64,000 nt of DNA from Cercospora beticola (lineage: Eukaryota > Ascomycota > Dothideomycetes > Mycosphaerellales > Mycosphaerellaceae), in assembly GCF_033473495.1 (NCBI RefSeq), contig NC_088935.1:1302001-1366000 (forward strand). The letters are read 5' to 3'. Under the pieces are notes generated by a model that worked only from the letters and a program-made list of their open reading frames with translations, had not been told where the DNA came from and made no database searches. The stretch's first letter is position 1. Every line of letters begins with the position of its first letter. Positions 11,514 to 22,133 of the stretch are shown here, piece by piece. A program made the translations under genes and the position numbers.

Positions 11514-12449
11514 CTACCGTTGAAGCAGGCTCTCAAAGCGCTGCATCACCTCCTGCGTCGTAATCTCCCTTATAATCCTCCCAGCCAGTCCCTCACAACT
11601 CGTAACCGGAAAGCTGATATTCCTCGCAGTATGGCAACTGACCAGCGCAGCCAGATCCAAATCTTTCAGAGTCAAAATAACATCGCGCGAATTCCTTTTT
11701 TCCAATTCCAAAATGCCGCCAAGCACAGCTTCCTCCCAAGAAAAACCGTTCTCGACATATGTATTATCGCAAAAGAATCGCTCACCATATTTCGCGCCAT
11801 CGGACGCGAAAGCGATGGCGTGCATTAATTCGTGTAGTAGGATTTGGACCAGTTCGAGGTAGCATAGTAGTAAAGAGTCTAGACTTTTGGATTGGGGGTT
11901 GACATCGTTTACTCGTTCCAGTGAGAATTGAATCTCGCTCTGAACGCCGGGTCCGCATCCAGCTATTGCTTTCTTCGGTTCTGTCACGGCGCAGATGTTG
12001 CGTGGCCATTTCACAGGCGCTAAACGAACATGAGGAACTAGCCTCTCCAGCGCTTCTTCATATCTCCTCTGCGCGGCAGGTCGAAGTGGTTGTTCGATAT
12101 CTTCGCAAAGCCATTTGAAAGCTTTTCGCGGTTTTCCTAGGTTGTCGAATTTTATGCTTGTGGGGCAGTAGATCAACGCATTGATGAAATTGGATGTCAA
12201 GGGCTCGGTGAGCATGTGCGATGCTAGTGCTAATGCAGGCAAGATGGAAAGATATTGCTCTTTGGTAATATTCTTCCATTGTTTCCAGGCGAGGAGAGGA
12301 TGGATAGAATTGTTGGTGGACTCGTTGGTGTAGACGCGGCGGAGAAAATGGACGACGTGCGGGTCTGTGGTGCTCGAAGTCACTAGCGCCAGCGCTGTCT
12401 CGACTTCGGTCTGCACGCGGCGGGTTTCCTCCAGGGAAGTAGAAGACAT
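11514..12449 (-). CDS. Uncharacterised zincin-like protein with HExxH motif
   Basis: A single-exon 311-residue protein starting at the ATG at 12449. Residues 206-210 are HELMH within the hydrophobic helix LLHELMHAIAF, the zinc-binding helix of metallopeptidases. About 23 residues later ENGFSWEE supplies candidate third ligands (Glu). No signal peptide is present, so it is probably cytosolic or nuclear. The layout, with a helical N-terminal 120 residues and then the HExxH region and a short C-terminal domain, resembles fungal SprT-like orphan proteins, but the rest of an SprT domain is not obvious. Peptidase activity is an inference from the motif alone. Confidence 0.8.
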   Translation of the reverse strand: MSSTSLEETRRVQTEVETALALVTSSTTDPHVVHFLRRVYTNESTNNSIHPLLAWKQWKNITKEQYLSILPALALASHMLTEPLTSNFINALIYCPTSIKFDNLGKPRKAFKWLCEDIEQPLRPAAQRRYEEALERLVPHVRLAPVKWPRNICAVTEPKKAIAGCGPGVQSEIQFSLERVNDVNPQSKSLDSLLLCYLELVQILLHELMHAIAFASDGAKYGERFFCDNTYVENGFSWEEAVLGGILELEKRNSRDVILTLKDLDLAALVSCHTARNISFPVTSCEGLAGRIIREITTQEVMQRFESLLQR

Positions 12450-12731
12450 AGGGAATGGAAAATTAAAATGACAGGAAAGGAGAAGGAAAATATTGTGAGG
12501 AAGGACGCGAAAGCAGAAGCGAGCGGTTTCTGAGGCGGCGTAGCCGATATGGTTATATTGCGCGCCCCAAGTTCATTGTGTGAGTGTGCAGACAAAGCCG
12601 ATTATTAGTGGCGTGTCGTTCCAATTTTGGTACAAAGAAAGTACGCCATTCTGTTGATGGCGTTCGCTACTGCTGAGTAGGTGCACACAGTAAGTCATCG
12701 TCGGTTGTCGTTCCTTGGACGTCGTCGCAAG

Positions 12732-14150
12732 CTACAACTTCGCCTTGGTCTTGATGATGCCGTAGCATGGCCCACCCTTGCCGAACATGGCAATGAGATC
12801 CTTCACGATCTCCTCTGGAATCTCGTGAGCTGCAAAGTGTCCGCCCTTCTTCTTGAAGTCCTCGTAGACGACAGGGCCAAGAGTCCTCGCCCACGTGCTC
12901 GGGACAAGCGTTATTTCTCGAGGGCTATGGCACAAGCCTAGCTTCACATTCGGGATCCAGTCATGAGTTCTGTCTCGATGAACATTGTTGAGGCCGGACA
13001 AATGTGTCGCTTCGTAATATATGCGGAGTGAAGCAGCAGGCCCAGCAGTGGAGAAGTAGTAGATCGAGACCCAGGTCAGTATCTCGTCGTCGGTCCAGGG
13101 GTAGTTGTCGGTCCAATCATGTAGCTTCTCGTAGATCCAGGCAAGTAAAGCTATTGGAGAGTCATGCAGGCCATAGCCAGGAGTCTGCGGCTTGGTGGCT
13201 TGTATCGATCGATAGCCGGACCCTTCGTTGAGGAACCACTGTGAGCGTGCGAAGCCGTCCTTCGTGGTTTGACTGTATGGCGTGAGGTTATGTCGTAGAG
13301 TCAAAATAGGGTTCTTGAGCCAAGTCGGAGGATTGGCGCGGATCATGTTGATGTGGGAAGCTAGGCAGCGTTGTGGATAGCGAAGTCCAATCACCCGGGT
13401 GATCATGAAGCCCCCTTGATTCGTCAGTATGCTTACTCTTCTGATAATATGGTTTATGTCCCCTTACAGTCGCCGCCCTGAGTCACGTATTGGTTGTAGC
13501 CTAGTGACTGCATGAGTTGATCGCATGTCTCAGCGTACTGCGCAGGTCCGAATCCTGTTCGTGAAATGCCTTGGGACCAGCCGAAGTTTGGTAGGGATGG
13601 CGCTACAACGTGGAATGCGACTCCATTGCTACCATTTCGCAGAGCAGGCAACATTTTGACCACTTCAAGGTAGCTGCCCGGCCTGTAGGAGATCAGCTCA
13701 GGCTTCCAATTCTCAATGCTCTACTTACCATCCGTGGACGAAGAGGAGTGGAATAGCATTGGGATTCTCCGAAGGCTGATGAAGGTAGTGAATGTCGATA
13801 TCGCCAAAGCCTTCAACTTTCACGCTTCGCTGGTAGTTGGGCAACTCATTGAGCTTTGCTTCTTGCAGTCTCCTTCAGGTGAGCACGCTGGGTTAGTAGG
13901 AGGACATTGCATGACATTCTGGGGTCTGTACCAATCGAACTTCTTCTGCCAGTGCTTTGCAAGACGCTTCACGTCCGCCAGTGGAGCTCCATAGTCCCAC
14001 TCTGCACCTTCAAGCTGATCCTTGAGTCAGTTGCCGAGCAGTGTGTGGCTGAGAGAGGATGCTCGCCTCGTCCGGAAATTCTGCCTGAGCAAGCTTGATC
14101 TTGAGAGTGATCAGCTTCTCCTCCGGTACAGCGACCCTGTAGCTCGACAT
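12732..14150 (-). CDS. Epoxide hydrolase (alpha/beta hydrolase with EHN domain), five exons, one GC-AG intron
   Basis: A predicted 402-residue microsomal-type epoxide hydrolase, which hydrates epoxides to diols. Exons: 14067-14150, 13932-14014, 13729-13872, 13468-13682 and 12732-13414. The summed length (1209) is a multiple of three. Residues about 1-100 are the EHN domain ([46 protein letters not shown]). The oxyanion segment is [13 protein letters not shown]. The nucleophile elbow is GGDWGGFM with Asp175, whose neighbouring Trp codon is split by intron 4. His368 in [10 protein letters not shown] is the catalytic base. Length matches the Aspergillus-type enzymes of about 400 residues. Intron 1 (14015-14066) contains no GT dinucleotide and must use a GC donor. 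It likely serves detoxification or secondary metabolism; the substrate is unknown. Confidence 0.93.
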
Positions 14151-15344
14151 GGCGATGCTGATGCTGGGCTTCACCAGATCAGCTCGAAGCAATGAAGCAG
14201 AGCCCGTGAGATGTTCGTGTCAAATGGTAGGGCGTGGGTAGTATTCCTTGCAAGTGGAGAACCGGTAGTCTTTCGAACTCGGAAACGTCCCTCCTACCTT
14301 CGCGTTGTCTTCCTATGCGAGATTGGTTCTCGTTATCATCGCGTCGAGCTGAGATGGTCTGTAGAGCTGGGCATGTTGGTGGTACCCGAGGAAGGGATGT
14401 CGTCACTGCGAGATCCGAGCGCTGGCTTACTCAGCAGCACTTTCCTGGTCGCTCATCTCCGCAACGCCCTTCTCCCCTAACTTCACTTCTTTTCAAATAT
14501 TGTCTGTCAACACAAACGCGCCTTGGGTGAAGTGAGCGAGCGAGATGGAACGTCCGGCGCAGCAGCAGTCACGTCGAGCATTCCCGTATCCGTGCACACG
14601 CCCGACCGTGTCAAGCACGCGTAGACGGTACCAGACAAGATCTTGATCGGCAGCATCGTGTCAAGCCGTGAATCTTAAACAGCGGGCCTGCCTCCGATCC
14701 GACTGAGCTTTCTTGCGGCTCTTTGGAAGGAATATAATCAAGCACCTCGTAAGCGGCTTCGCGCACCGCGTGCTAGTCTGACGATGACAGTGTCATCAGC
14801 AAGCAGACTGCCTTTTCGAGACAATACACTCCGGCAATCTTGCTGATGAGCGCTACGCATCGCGAGTCAGCTCTCAATGCTCAGGAAATTTGTGCTGGAA
14901 CGTGGCACGACACAGAGTGCTGCGGCAGTCCACGTACATGCTTCCGGACTACCTCCCTCTGCGACAGCGGCAGCGTCCACGAGGTCACCAACTGATGTGA
15001 TACCTGATGCCACGCAGCCAACCCTCGGGGAGACCAGTTCACACCAGTTCACACCAGCACACCCAGTGGAGTTCACATTGCTGGATTGATTGCGACGCGG
15101 GCGTATCTCCAGAGCGTGAGCGATGCATCATAGTCATAGGGTTGCGGCTCAGCTTCAGACGCCGTCGGGTGCACTGCCGGTGCTAGTGTGGACGATCTGT
15201 GTCAACAACTCATAGCAGTCTTGGACAGGTAAGGTTAAATTTACGGCAATGCTATTTGGTGCATCTCATCCTTGCATCCTCAGCATATTTTCTTCCGGCT
15301 CATGTTGTCAAACGGTGGTTCACACGCTTCACACTGTTGCAAAA
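14151..15344. other. Intergenic region upstream of lipase, with short tandem repeat
   Basis: About 1.2 kb between divergent genes. No coding frame is supported. At 15033-15057 a 10-bp unit (ACCAGTTCAC) is repeated about two and a half times, roughly 290 bp upstream of the lipase start. Confidence 0.55.
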
Positions 15345-16868
15345 ATGCGTTCGACTGTGCTACTCGGGCTTGCTGCCTCTCTGCTTCCTCAAATACAGGC
15401 CGTGCCAACGCCGACAGCGCAGGACGGAGACCTCAATCCTTTCCCGGAAAATCCAGTCGAGCTGGCGGTCAAGAATTTGAACAATTTGGTCAACGAGACG
15501 CTACGAAATCCTCCAACGAACGGGCTCTTCGACAGACTTATTGAGGACTTTCAATTGGTCACCGCTACTGCAGTGCCAGTGAGCATTCCAGCTGCCGCGG
15601 ATGCTTTAAAAGAGATTCTCGTTTCAGCACCAGAGCCATCGAACCTCTTTGGCTATGCTGGAAGCCTTGCGGCAGCCGGTCTGAGTAAAGACAACGTTCC
15701 TGACTTGCTCAATTTCGCGAAGGGTGCCATTGGTCCAGAGAACAGCTTCAGAAATGTCAACCTGCGGAGATCATCGATCAAAGTCTTTCCCAAAGCCGAC
15801 CCGAAGGACGCACCCTTCTCTCTGTCAGAGGCCGACCTTCGTGCTGCGATCCATATTCCGTCAAGCTTCAAGTACGGCGCGAGAGGAGCGCCGAACCCAA
15901 TTATCCTCGTGCCAGGTACTGGTGCAACAGGTAAGCGTCGCCCGAAACTTTCAGTCAGTATATGGTCTAACTCAGGGACAGGATACACAACATTCGTTGG
16001 CAACTACATTCCTCTACTGCAAGGATCGAACATCGCAGATCCAGTATGGCTGAACATTCCCGGCTTCCTCCTGGGTGACGCACAAGTACATGCAGAATAT
16101 GTTGCATACGCAGTCAACTACATTCACGGCATCAGCAACAAGCGAAAGGTCTCAGTCGCTGCGTGGTCACAGGGCAGCATCGATGGACAGTGGGCATTCA
16201 AATACTGGCCTTCGGCACGAGCTAAAGTCACAGACTTCATCACATTCTCTGGCGACTATGCGGGGACGATCAATGCCAACTTTCTCGCCACACCAGGCAT
16301 TCCTCTGCCACCAGCAGTGCTCCAGCAAGAAGCCGGTTCGAACTTCATCAAGACTCTCCGCGCCAATGGAGGAGACTCCGCTTACGTCCCAACAACGAGT
16401 GTCTACTCAAGCTTCTTCGACGAAATCGTCCAACCGCAAGCCGGCACTGCAGCATCGGCATTCATCAAAGATGCTCGACGAGTCGGTGTCTCAAATAATG
16501 AAGTCCAACAAATCTGCCCCGGAGCACCAGCAGGTAGCTTCTTCACTCATGAAGGAGTACTATACAACGCAATCGGATTCGCTTTGTTGAAAGATGCTCT
16601 TTCGCACGAAGGTCCTGGCAAAGTCTCCCGGATCCCGGGCCTCGATTCGCTATGCACGAATTTTCTGAGTCCTGGCCTTGACCTCTCAGACTTCTTGTTG
16701 ACGGAGAATGCGATTCTGATAGCGGCGTTGACGATTGTGACATATCCGGAGAAAGTCACGACTGAGCCGGCGATTAAAGGTGAGATTGACATCATGATGC
16801 GGAGAGGAGAATGTGCTTATACTGACCGACTCGCAGCATATGCTTCCAGACACCAAGGATACTATTGA
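15345..16868 (+). CDS. Secreted lipase, Candida antarctica lipase B (CALB)-like
   Basis: A predicted 492-residue secreted alpha/beta-hydrolase. Exons are 15345-15930 and 15976-16868. The intron 15931-15975 (GTAAGC...CTAACTCAG) is 45 nt with no in-frame stop, so an unspliced message would add 15 residues. The start ATG at 15345 gives a signal peptide ending near PQIQA. After a pro-region-like N-terminal 165 residues, ILVPGTGATG forms the oxyanion loop and splicing restores ATGTGYTTF as in CALB relatives. The nucleophile Ser260 is in AAWSQGS, an Ala-Trp-Ser-Gln-Gly elbow as in CALB-like lipases. THEGVLYN and the C-terminal region supply candidate Asp/His. It likely hydrolyses esters or lipids outside the cell. 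Confidence 0.92.
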   Translation: MRSTVLLGLAASLLPQIQAVPTPTAQDGDLNPFPENPVELAVKNLNNLVNETLRNPPTNGLFDRLIEDFQLVTATAVPVSIPAAADALKEILVSAPEPSNLFGYAGSLAAAGLSKDNVPDLLNFAKGAIGPENSFRNVNLRRSSIKVFPKADPKDAPFSLSEADLRAAIHIPSSFKYGARGAPNPIILVPGTGATGKRRPKLSVSIWSNSGTGYTTFVGNYIPLLQGSNIADPVWLNIPGFLLGDAQVHAEYVAYAVNYIHGISNKRKVSVAAWSQGSIDGQWAFKYWPSARAKVTDFITFSGDYAGTINANFLATPGIPLPPAVLQQEAGSNFIKTLRANGGDSAYVPTTSVYSSFFDEIVQPQAGTAASAFIKDARRVGVSNNEVQQICPGAPAGSFFTHEGVLYNAIGFALLKDALSHEGPGKVSRIPGLDSLCTNFLSPGLDLSDFLLTENAILIAALTIVTYPEKVTTEPAIKGEIDIMMRRGECAYTDRLAAYASRHQGYY

Positions 16869-16875
16869 GCGCTGA

Positions 16876-16933
16876 AAGATTACTGAACGCATGACGTGGA
16901 AATATATTAAAGATATTGAAGATTACTGAACGC
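16876..16933. repeat. 15-bp direct repeat in lipase 3' region
   Basis: AAGATTACTGAACGC occurs at 16876-16890 and again at 16919-16933, just downstream of the lipase stop. It looks like a local duplication in the 3' UTR. Confidence 0.8.
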
Positions 16934-17350
16934 TTTGATGCACGATAGATGAAAGACGCATGGGATGGGATGATGCATAAAAACTATACGAATAGTGAAA
17001 TTGTAATGTCATATGAAGTCAAGAAATGAAGCTAAGGCATGATGCTGCCGTGCATACATGTGCGCTAGGTAACTTGGCCCCCACATGTCTTGTTTCAATT
17101 GCGTCTGGGCCTTCGATGGTAGTTATGTGTCTTGCATAATTCGATACAATCTATGTCCTGTGAACGCCCAGCCCGGAGTAGCGAAAGATTCATTCCCGTG
17201 CAGACTCTGCCGGCTAATTCTGTCAGGTCATTGCTATTGCCCCTGGTGCGTGTCTTCGTACAGCAGCTGCGCCCTTCCCAATGCTTTCGCTTCGCTCAAT
17301 CAATCGCTCATCTCACACTCTCTGCTCTTCGTGAAACAATATTCTCAATC
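16934..17350. other. Intergenic stretch between convergent genes
   Basis: About 0.4 kb holding the 3' flanks of the lipase and the P450. No gene is seen. Confidence 0.5.
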
Positions 17351-19114
17351 TCAATCCTTCTTCGCAGGACTCAACTCCACCATAAGCGGCTTCTTCTCCC
17401 AAATAATATAAATCTTCTGCTCATTCCACCCTTCACTCTCCTCACAAAGCTTCAAATCAAACTGATACAACACCGTCGTCAAAATCAATCTCATCTCATG
17501 CCAAGCGAGATTCTTTCCTAGACAATTTCTAGGTCCGTAAGAAAATGGCTCAAGACTATTGAGATCATCGTCTTTGTAAACAGGATCTCCAAGCCATCGT
17601 TCTGGTCGGAACTCATAAGGGCTCTTGAAATTCGCTTCGTTGCGGTAAGTTGAGAGTTGATGGACGCCGATCTGGGTTCCTTCGGGGACGAATCCATCGC
17701 AGATGATGGCGCCGCCTTTGGGTGTTATGCGGGGCAGACGGGCGGGGACGGGAGGGTAGATTCGGAGGGATTCTTGGAGGACGGCGTGGAGGTATTTGAG
17801 ACGTTGGACGGATTCGATGTTGATTTCTTCGTAGCTGGAGAAGGCTTCGCGGATCTCCTTGGTGAGTTTGGAGAGATATTCTGGGTTGCGGAGGAGGTTG
17901 TAGGTGGCGCCGGAGAGTAGCGTGGCGGTGGTCTAGGTTAGAGTTAGTGGACGGGCTTGTCGCTACGTTCTTCGTGTGAGCATACCTCTGTTCCGGCTAT
18001 CATAAACAATGATGCGTTGCTTTCATGCTCTCCGTAAGTGAGACCTTTTCCGCCTTCGCCCTTTTCAATGATCTTCGTCCACAAGTCTGGTGTTTCGGGA
18101 GTCCTCTCAAGTCTTCGAGCAACCCTCTCGGCAGAATAGTTCCAGTGCTCTGCACGCGACTTGGCAACTTTTGGGTTCCTGGAGATAAATCTCTCGAAGA
18201 TCCAGTCTGTGACTGCATTCAATTCCCGGAAAGTGCGCAGTTTGGTACCGATTTTGATGCCGTTGAATATGGTCTTGACCCATGGCGAGTAGTCGCCATT
18301 GTCAAGCATGCCCAGACTTTCGCTGAATGTCAAATCACCCTAGATGTTGTTAAAATTGTTGTACATCGCTCGAAGATTTTCGCAGACATACCATGATATC
18401 GAAAGTCGTGCCTAAAATGCTGATCAGTAGCTGTTTCGTGGATAGCTGTAGCGTTGGATGTGATTCACTCACAGTTGTAGTACTTGAGAAGATCGACCTT
18501 CTCTCCGCTCTGCGCGTAACCGTCCAGTCTGTCCTTCATCTTCGTGACCCAGCGCATGAGCAATGGCTCGAGATCCTTCAGTGTTCGATCCGCGAATGAA
18601 TGCGAGACCACTCTGCGTTGTCGAGTGTGGTCGGCATCATCAGCAGTAATCAAATGATCGACACCGTTGAAATTTTGACCATAAAATGGTCGGTACTTGT
18701 CATTGCTGGCTTGGCCTTGCTTGCGGTGTCCGTAGATGTCCTTCCACGCCTGAGCTCCTCTGAAGACACAATCAGATCAGGTAAGCGTGCGCCCAGCAGC
18801 CTGAGGAAATTTTGTGTGACAACTTACCCAGCATAAGATAGCTGCTTTGGCGCGACTCTGACCACCGGCCCGTATTTCTTGTGAAGTTCCACGTTGATAA
18901 GATCCTCATCGCCTCGTGCAGTCGCGCGCAGCAGTGGAATGTTCGTTAGAGCGCGGAGTGGCGGACCTGGATATTTGCGAAGCGGTCCCAGATAGGCCGT
19001 GTAGAATGCTGCTGCCACATGGTAGAGGAGGTAGAGTAGGACACAAGAACCAGATATTTTGGCGATTTCATTTGGAGACAGACTCCCAATTACGGGAAGA
19101 TCGTGGACCAACAT
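17351..19114 (-). CDS. Cytochrome P450 monooxygenase with 20-nt micro-exon
   Basis: A predicted 509-residue ER-anchored P450. Exons: 18828-19114, 18473-18759, 18392-18411, 17986-18339 and 17351-17932 (total 1530 nt). Residues about 20-42 form the membrane anchor, followed by the proline-rich hinge RKYPGPPLRAL. The I-helix oxygen-binding motif AGTETT is at about 313-318. The K-helix ExxR is E370-S-L-R373. PERW lies before the haem loop, and FSYGPRNCLGK places the haem-ligand Cys at about 453. The third exon is only 20 nt and encodes most of CTTFDIM, joining YYN to GDLTFSESLGML, a segment strongly conserved in fungal class II P450s. It resembles the isotrichodermin/benzoate-type fungal P450s by eye. 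The substrate is not known and no biosynthetic cluster surrounds it. Confidence 0.95.
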
Positions 19115-20878
19115 TGTGCGGCTGTCACTTCAAAAATGCTTATTCTGGCAGGATCGAGCATAGGAGGAGCTGGCCATCCTTTATATGACTTTTTTCTTTC
19201 CAGACACACGCACCATTCCATGATGCTTTCAGGGCGGGCACTACGTTGCCGATTTTATGCAGAGCATAATTTGGCTCGAAGTCAAACTTCCCTGGCCAAC
19301 GAGCACGGCGTAGCCTGCTTTAGAGTGTTTGATGGGGTGCCTGATCGGCGGGCGTACGTGTGTCTTGGCGAATCGGAACGAAACATTGTCTGCTTAGGCA
19401 GATGGAGCTGTTGGGGTTCCCCACCACCGCATGTCGATTCATCTGTGATCCTGGCAGTTGAGACGCGTGCGAGCATGCGCCATCGTCACGGCATGTGGTC
19501 GCACGTGAAGGTGACATGTCGACTAGTCGTAGGTCAGCGTCACACACCACATCCTCTGCACTCCTGCGAAGGCCTCTGTGTGAGTCTTCTCGAGCATCGC
19601 CAGCTGACGAAGGAGTCTGACGCAAATCGTTGCTTTGGCAGCCCTAAGCTAACTCAACGAAGGGCAGATCATCCCTGGAGCAATACGGCCAGTGCAGCAG
19701 CGCGAGGTAGTGGCAAGAGTACAGCGTAGGGTTACCTCATATCCGCAGGCTGAAGTGTGCTCTGGTGCGACACAGGACAAGCAGTCGACGTAACGTTGCG
19801 GCGATGATCTTTGCCAAGACCGGCATGTCGGTCTCTGCCGCCTCCGTCTCCGTCTCCACACCCTTTCGCAGCATGAATTGGAAGGTACAGACTGGTAGAT
19901 TGACATTCTCACAACAGGCAGTGCCAGGCTTCCATCATCAATTTGACCTGCATACACGTCGTCCTCCGATCCACCAGCCACTCGCCGCGTTCTTGCCGTG
20001 GCGGACAGCTACAACGGCGTGCAACGAGCGGAAAACGGCGACCGAACGGCAAACGGGAGGTATTTCTGCTGCCGATTCCGTTTCTCATACGTCCCGCGTG
20101 GGTAAAAGAGCAAGAGCCTAGTCTGGATATGCGCTGTGCATTCGGGAAGAAACGCGCAAAGCATGATCATCGAACCTTGCTTGCCACGATTTGTGCAGGA
20201 GGCCGTGCAGACATTTACCCGATGGCTGTGCGGCTTCCATTCAGCAGCGCTGTCGAAGTGCGTGGTGGAGGTCTCGCTGGGATAGCCTGACGCGCCTCTC
20301 GACAGTACCCAAGTATGTTGGCACGCCGATGCGTCAAGGCAATCTATACTCTGGGGCGCGACACGTCAACTGCTCGGCCGTCGCTGCCGCCGCGAGATGT
20401 GCAAGTGCTCTGAGCGATGATGCGTGGTCAGGCGTGCATGTACATTACCCTCACAGCTGTGACAGCTTCGCCAAAGCTCGAGACAAGCGACAGGTTTGAG
20501 CATTATTGATCCTACTGACAATCCTACTGACGAGGCTAATGCGAGATCCGGACCAGGCCGCTTTCGGCTCCTCCAGCCTTTGGTTCTTGATTGCTGCAAC
20601 ATGCTGTCATTGCAGGTCTAACCAGGCGTCCAGGCCAGAATTCAGAGTACTTGGAAGACCGAGAGCCGACCATCAGGAAGCGTGTCTTGATCAGTTGTCC
20701 ATCTGCTAACATCCGAGCCACTCTGCAGGCTTGTCACCATTCGTTGAGTGGGCATGATCGAGAGAAAATGCAGGCTGCCATCGACACCACTGACTGCAGA
20801 CCAGGTCCCTTTGCAGCGCCAGGAGAGTCTCCGCCTACTGCCTCTCATTCGCCAAGAGCACTCTGTCGAGCCGAGTTC
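19115..20878. other. Intergenic stretch without recognised gene
   Basis: About 1.8 kb. A 208-codon frame on the + strand (19103-19729) overlaps the P450 start but has biased, Cys/His/Arg-scattered composition and no domain, so I do not call it. A 12-bp unit (ATCCTACTGACA) is tandemly repeated near 20508-20531. Confidence 0.5.
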
Positions 20879-21460
20879 TCATGTGGGATATGCGACCTCA
20901 TACTGCAGCAGCTCGTCAGGCAACTCATCATAACTTGCACCCTCTTTCGTCCACCAAGCCTCGAGCATCGCAGTATGCTCCTCTGGAACATCCGAATTGA
21001 TCTTGAACCATCGGATGCCGTCGATGGTAATGATATTTGCCTTTCTGGGGGCCGCATGTGAGGGCGGCCACCAAGCGAGACCATCAGCATACATAACTTT
21101 CTGGTTTGCCTCTCCATCCTCCTTTTCTTTCGCTGCGACAGGCCTATTTCAAACGCCCGGCTCGAGCTTGAAATGCGCTGTGAGCTGATTGCTATCGCAT
21201 TCGGTACACTTGTCCTGAGGCTCTCCCTGCGCACCGTCGCAACAGGACAGCTGAGGCATGTCGAAGCAGACGCGGTCGCGACTCTGAAATCTGGCCTGTT
21301 GCCATTGGTCCGAAGGCTTGATGTTGATCGCCTGTTGAGGGCCGAGACCTCCAGAGTCGTCTTCAGGAAGCAGTACTGATCCAACAAGGACGATGTTGAG
21401 ACTGCTTACCGCGGCGAAAACCGTAATGAAGTGAAGCGTGTTCGAGGGGAAAAGCAGCAT
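20879..21460 (-). CDS. Small Cys-containing secreted or single-pass membrane protein, unrecognised
   Basis: A predicted 175-residue protein. Exons are 21155-21460 and 20879-21100; the 54-nt intron 21101-21154 keeps phase 0 but uses a weak donor (GTTTGA). The start ATG at 21460 is followed by a hydrophobic segment (FITVFAAVSSLNIVLVGSVLL) that could be a signal anchor. The middle holds a Cys cluster (CFDMPQLSCCDGAQG then CTEC). The C-terminal exon is Trp-rich (DGLAWWPPSH, AWWTKEGASYDELPDELL). I do not recognise the family. Small secreted Cys proteins are common in fungal secretomes, but nothing here proves an effector role. The exon boundary is moderately supported because the downstream frame is open and continuous with it. 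Confidence 0.6.
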
Positions 21461-22133
21461 GGTCGAGGAGCTTGTTTGATTGCGAAAATTACAACTTGTC
21501 ACCAGCTGGCGGTTCTTATTATCCTGTCTCGCTTCCAAAGCCTTTCGTTGGTCGAACACGGAGCTCCAGTTCGCGGCACAGCAAAGTAACTTTTGAGAGT
21601 TGACTTGGCAAGTGGCATACCAAAGTTAGTTTACTGTGCCGCGTACTCTCCTCCACGGAGCACGCTGCGTGCGAGCGTGCAACGCTCGATCTTCTGCAGA
21701 TGCACGTCGTAATATGCAGGTTTTCGGTTATTAGCCTGGCGTGTAGGCCAACTGCCGGAGACAACTTGTTGGCGAGCATTGCAATGCCCAAAGACGTTGT
21801 GCTATTGATTGTGCTGGACCACCATGCGAGGTTGGTCAACGAGAAGCAAGCTTCCCCACTCATGCAGTGTGGCTACAGCAACAAGAAGGGTATCCTTCAA
21901 TGGAATATGCGAAACATCTTTGCGTGAATGAGGGGAAGGTCATTCGCGTTCCTGAGACGCTGCTCCTCTGAGACACAGTTGGACTGACTAGCGCGGCCGA
22001 CCACGTCAATGGCGCCGGTTTGGACCGGGTACTGGAGAAGACGCGACAAGTTCGCCTCTCTTGTCAAGACAGCGCCTCTCTTTGCCGCCTCGCTGTCTAT
22101 CCTGATCATACTGGATCTATCCTGACTTTCACA
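21461..22133. other. Intergenic region between divergent genes
   Basis: About 0.7 kb, probably promoter sequence for both neighbours. No coding frame is supported. Confidence 0.5.

Noticed and set aside
12732..19114. Possible secondary-metabolite cluster (epoxide hydrolase, lipase, P450)
   Set aside because: No polyketide synthase, peptide synthetase, terpene synthase or cluster regulator is present nearby; the genes look independent.
19103..19729. 208-codon + strand ORF beside the P450
   Set aside because: It overlaps the P450 start in antisense, has scattered composition and no domain or splice support; most likely a chance frame in GC-rich DNA.
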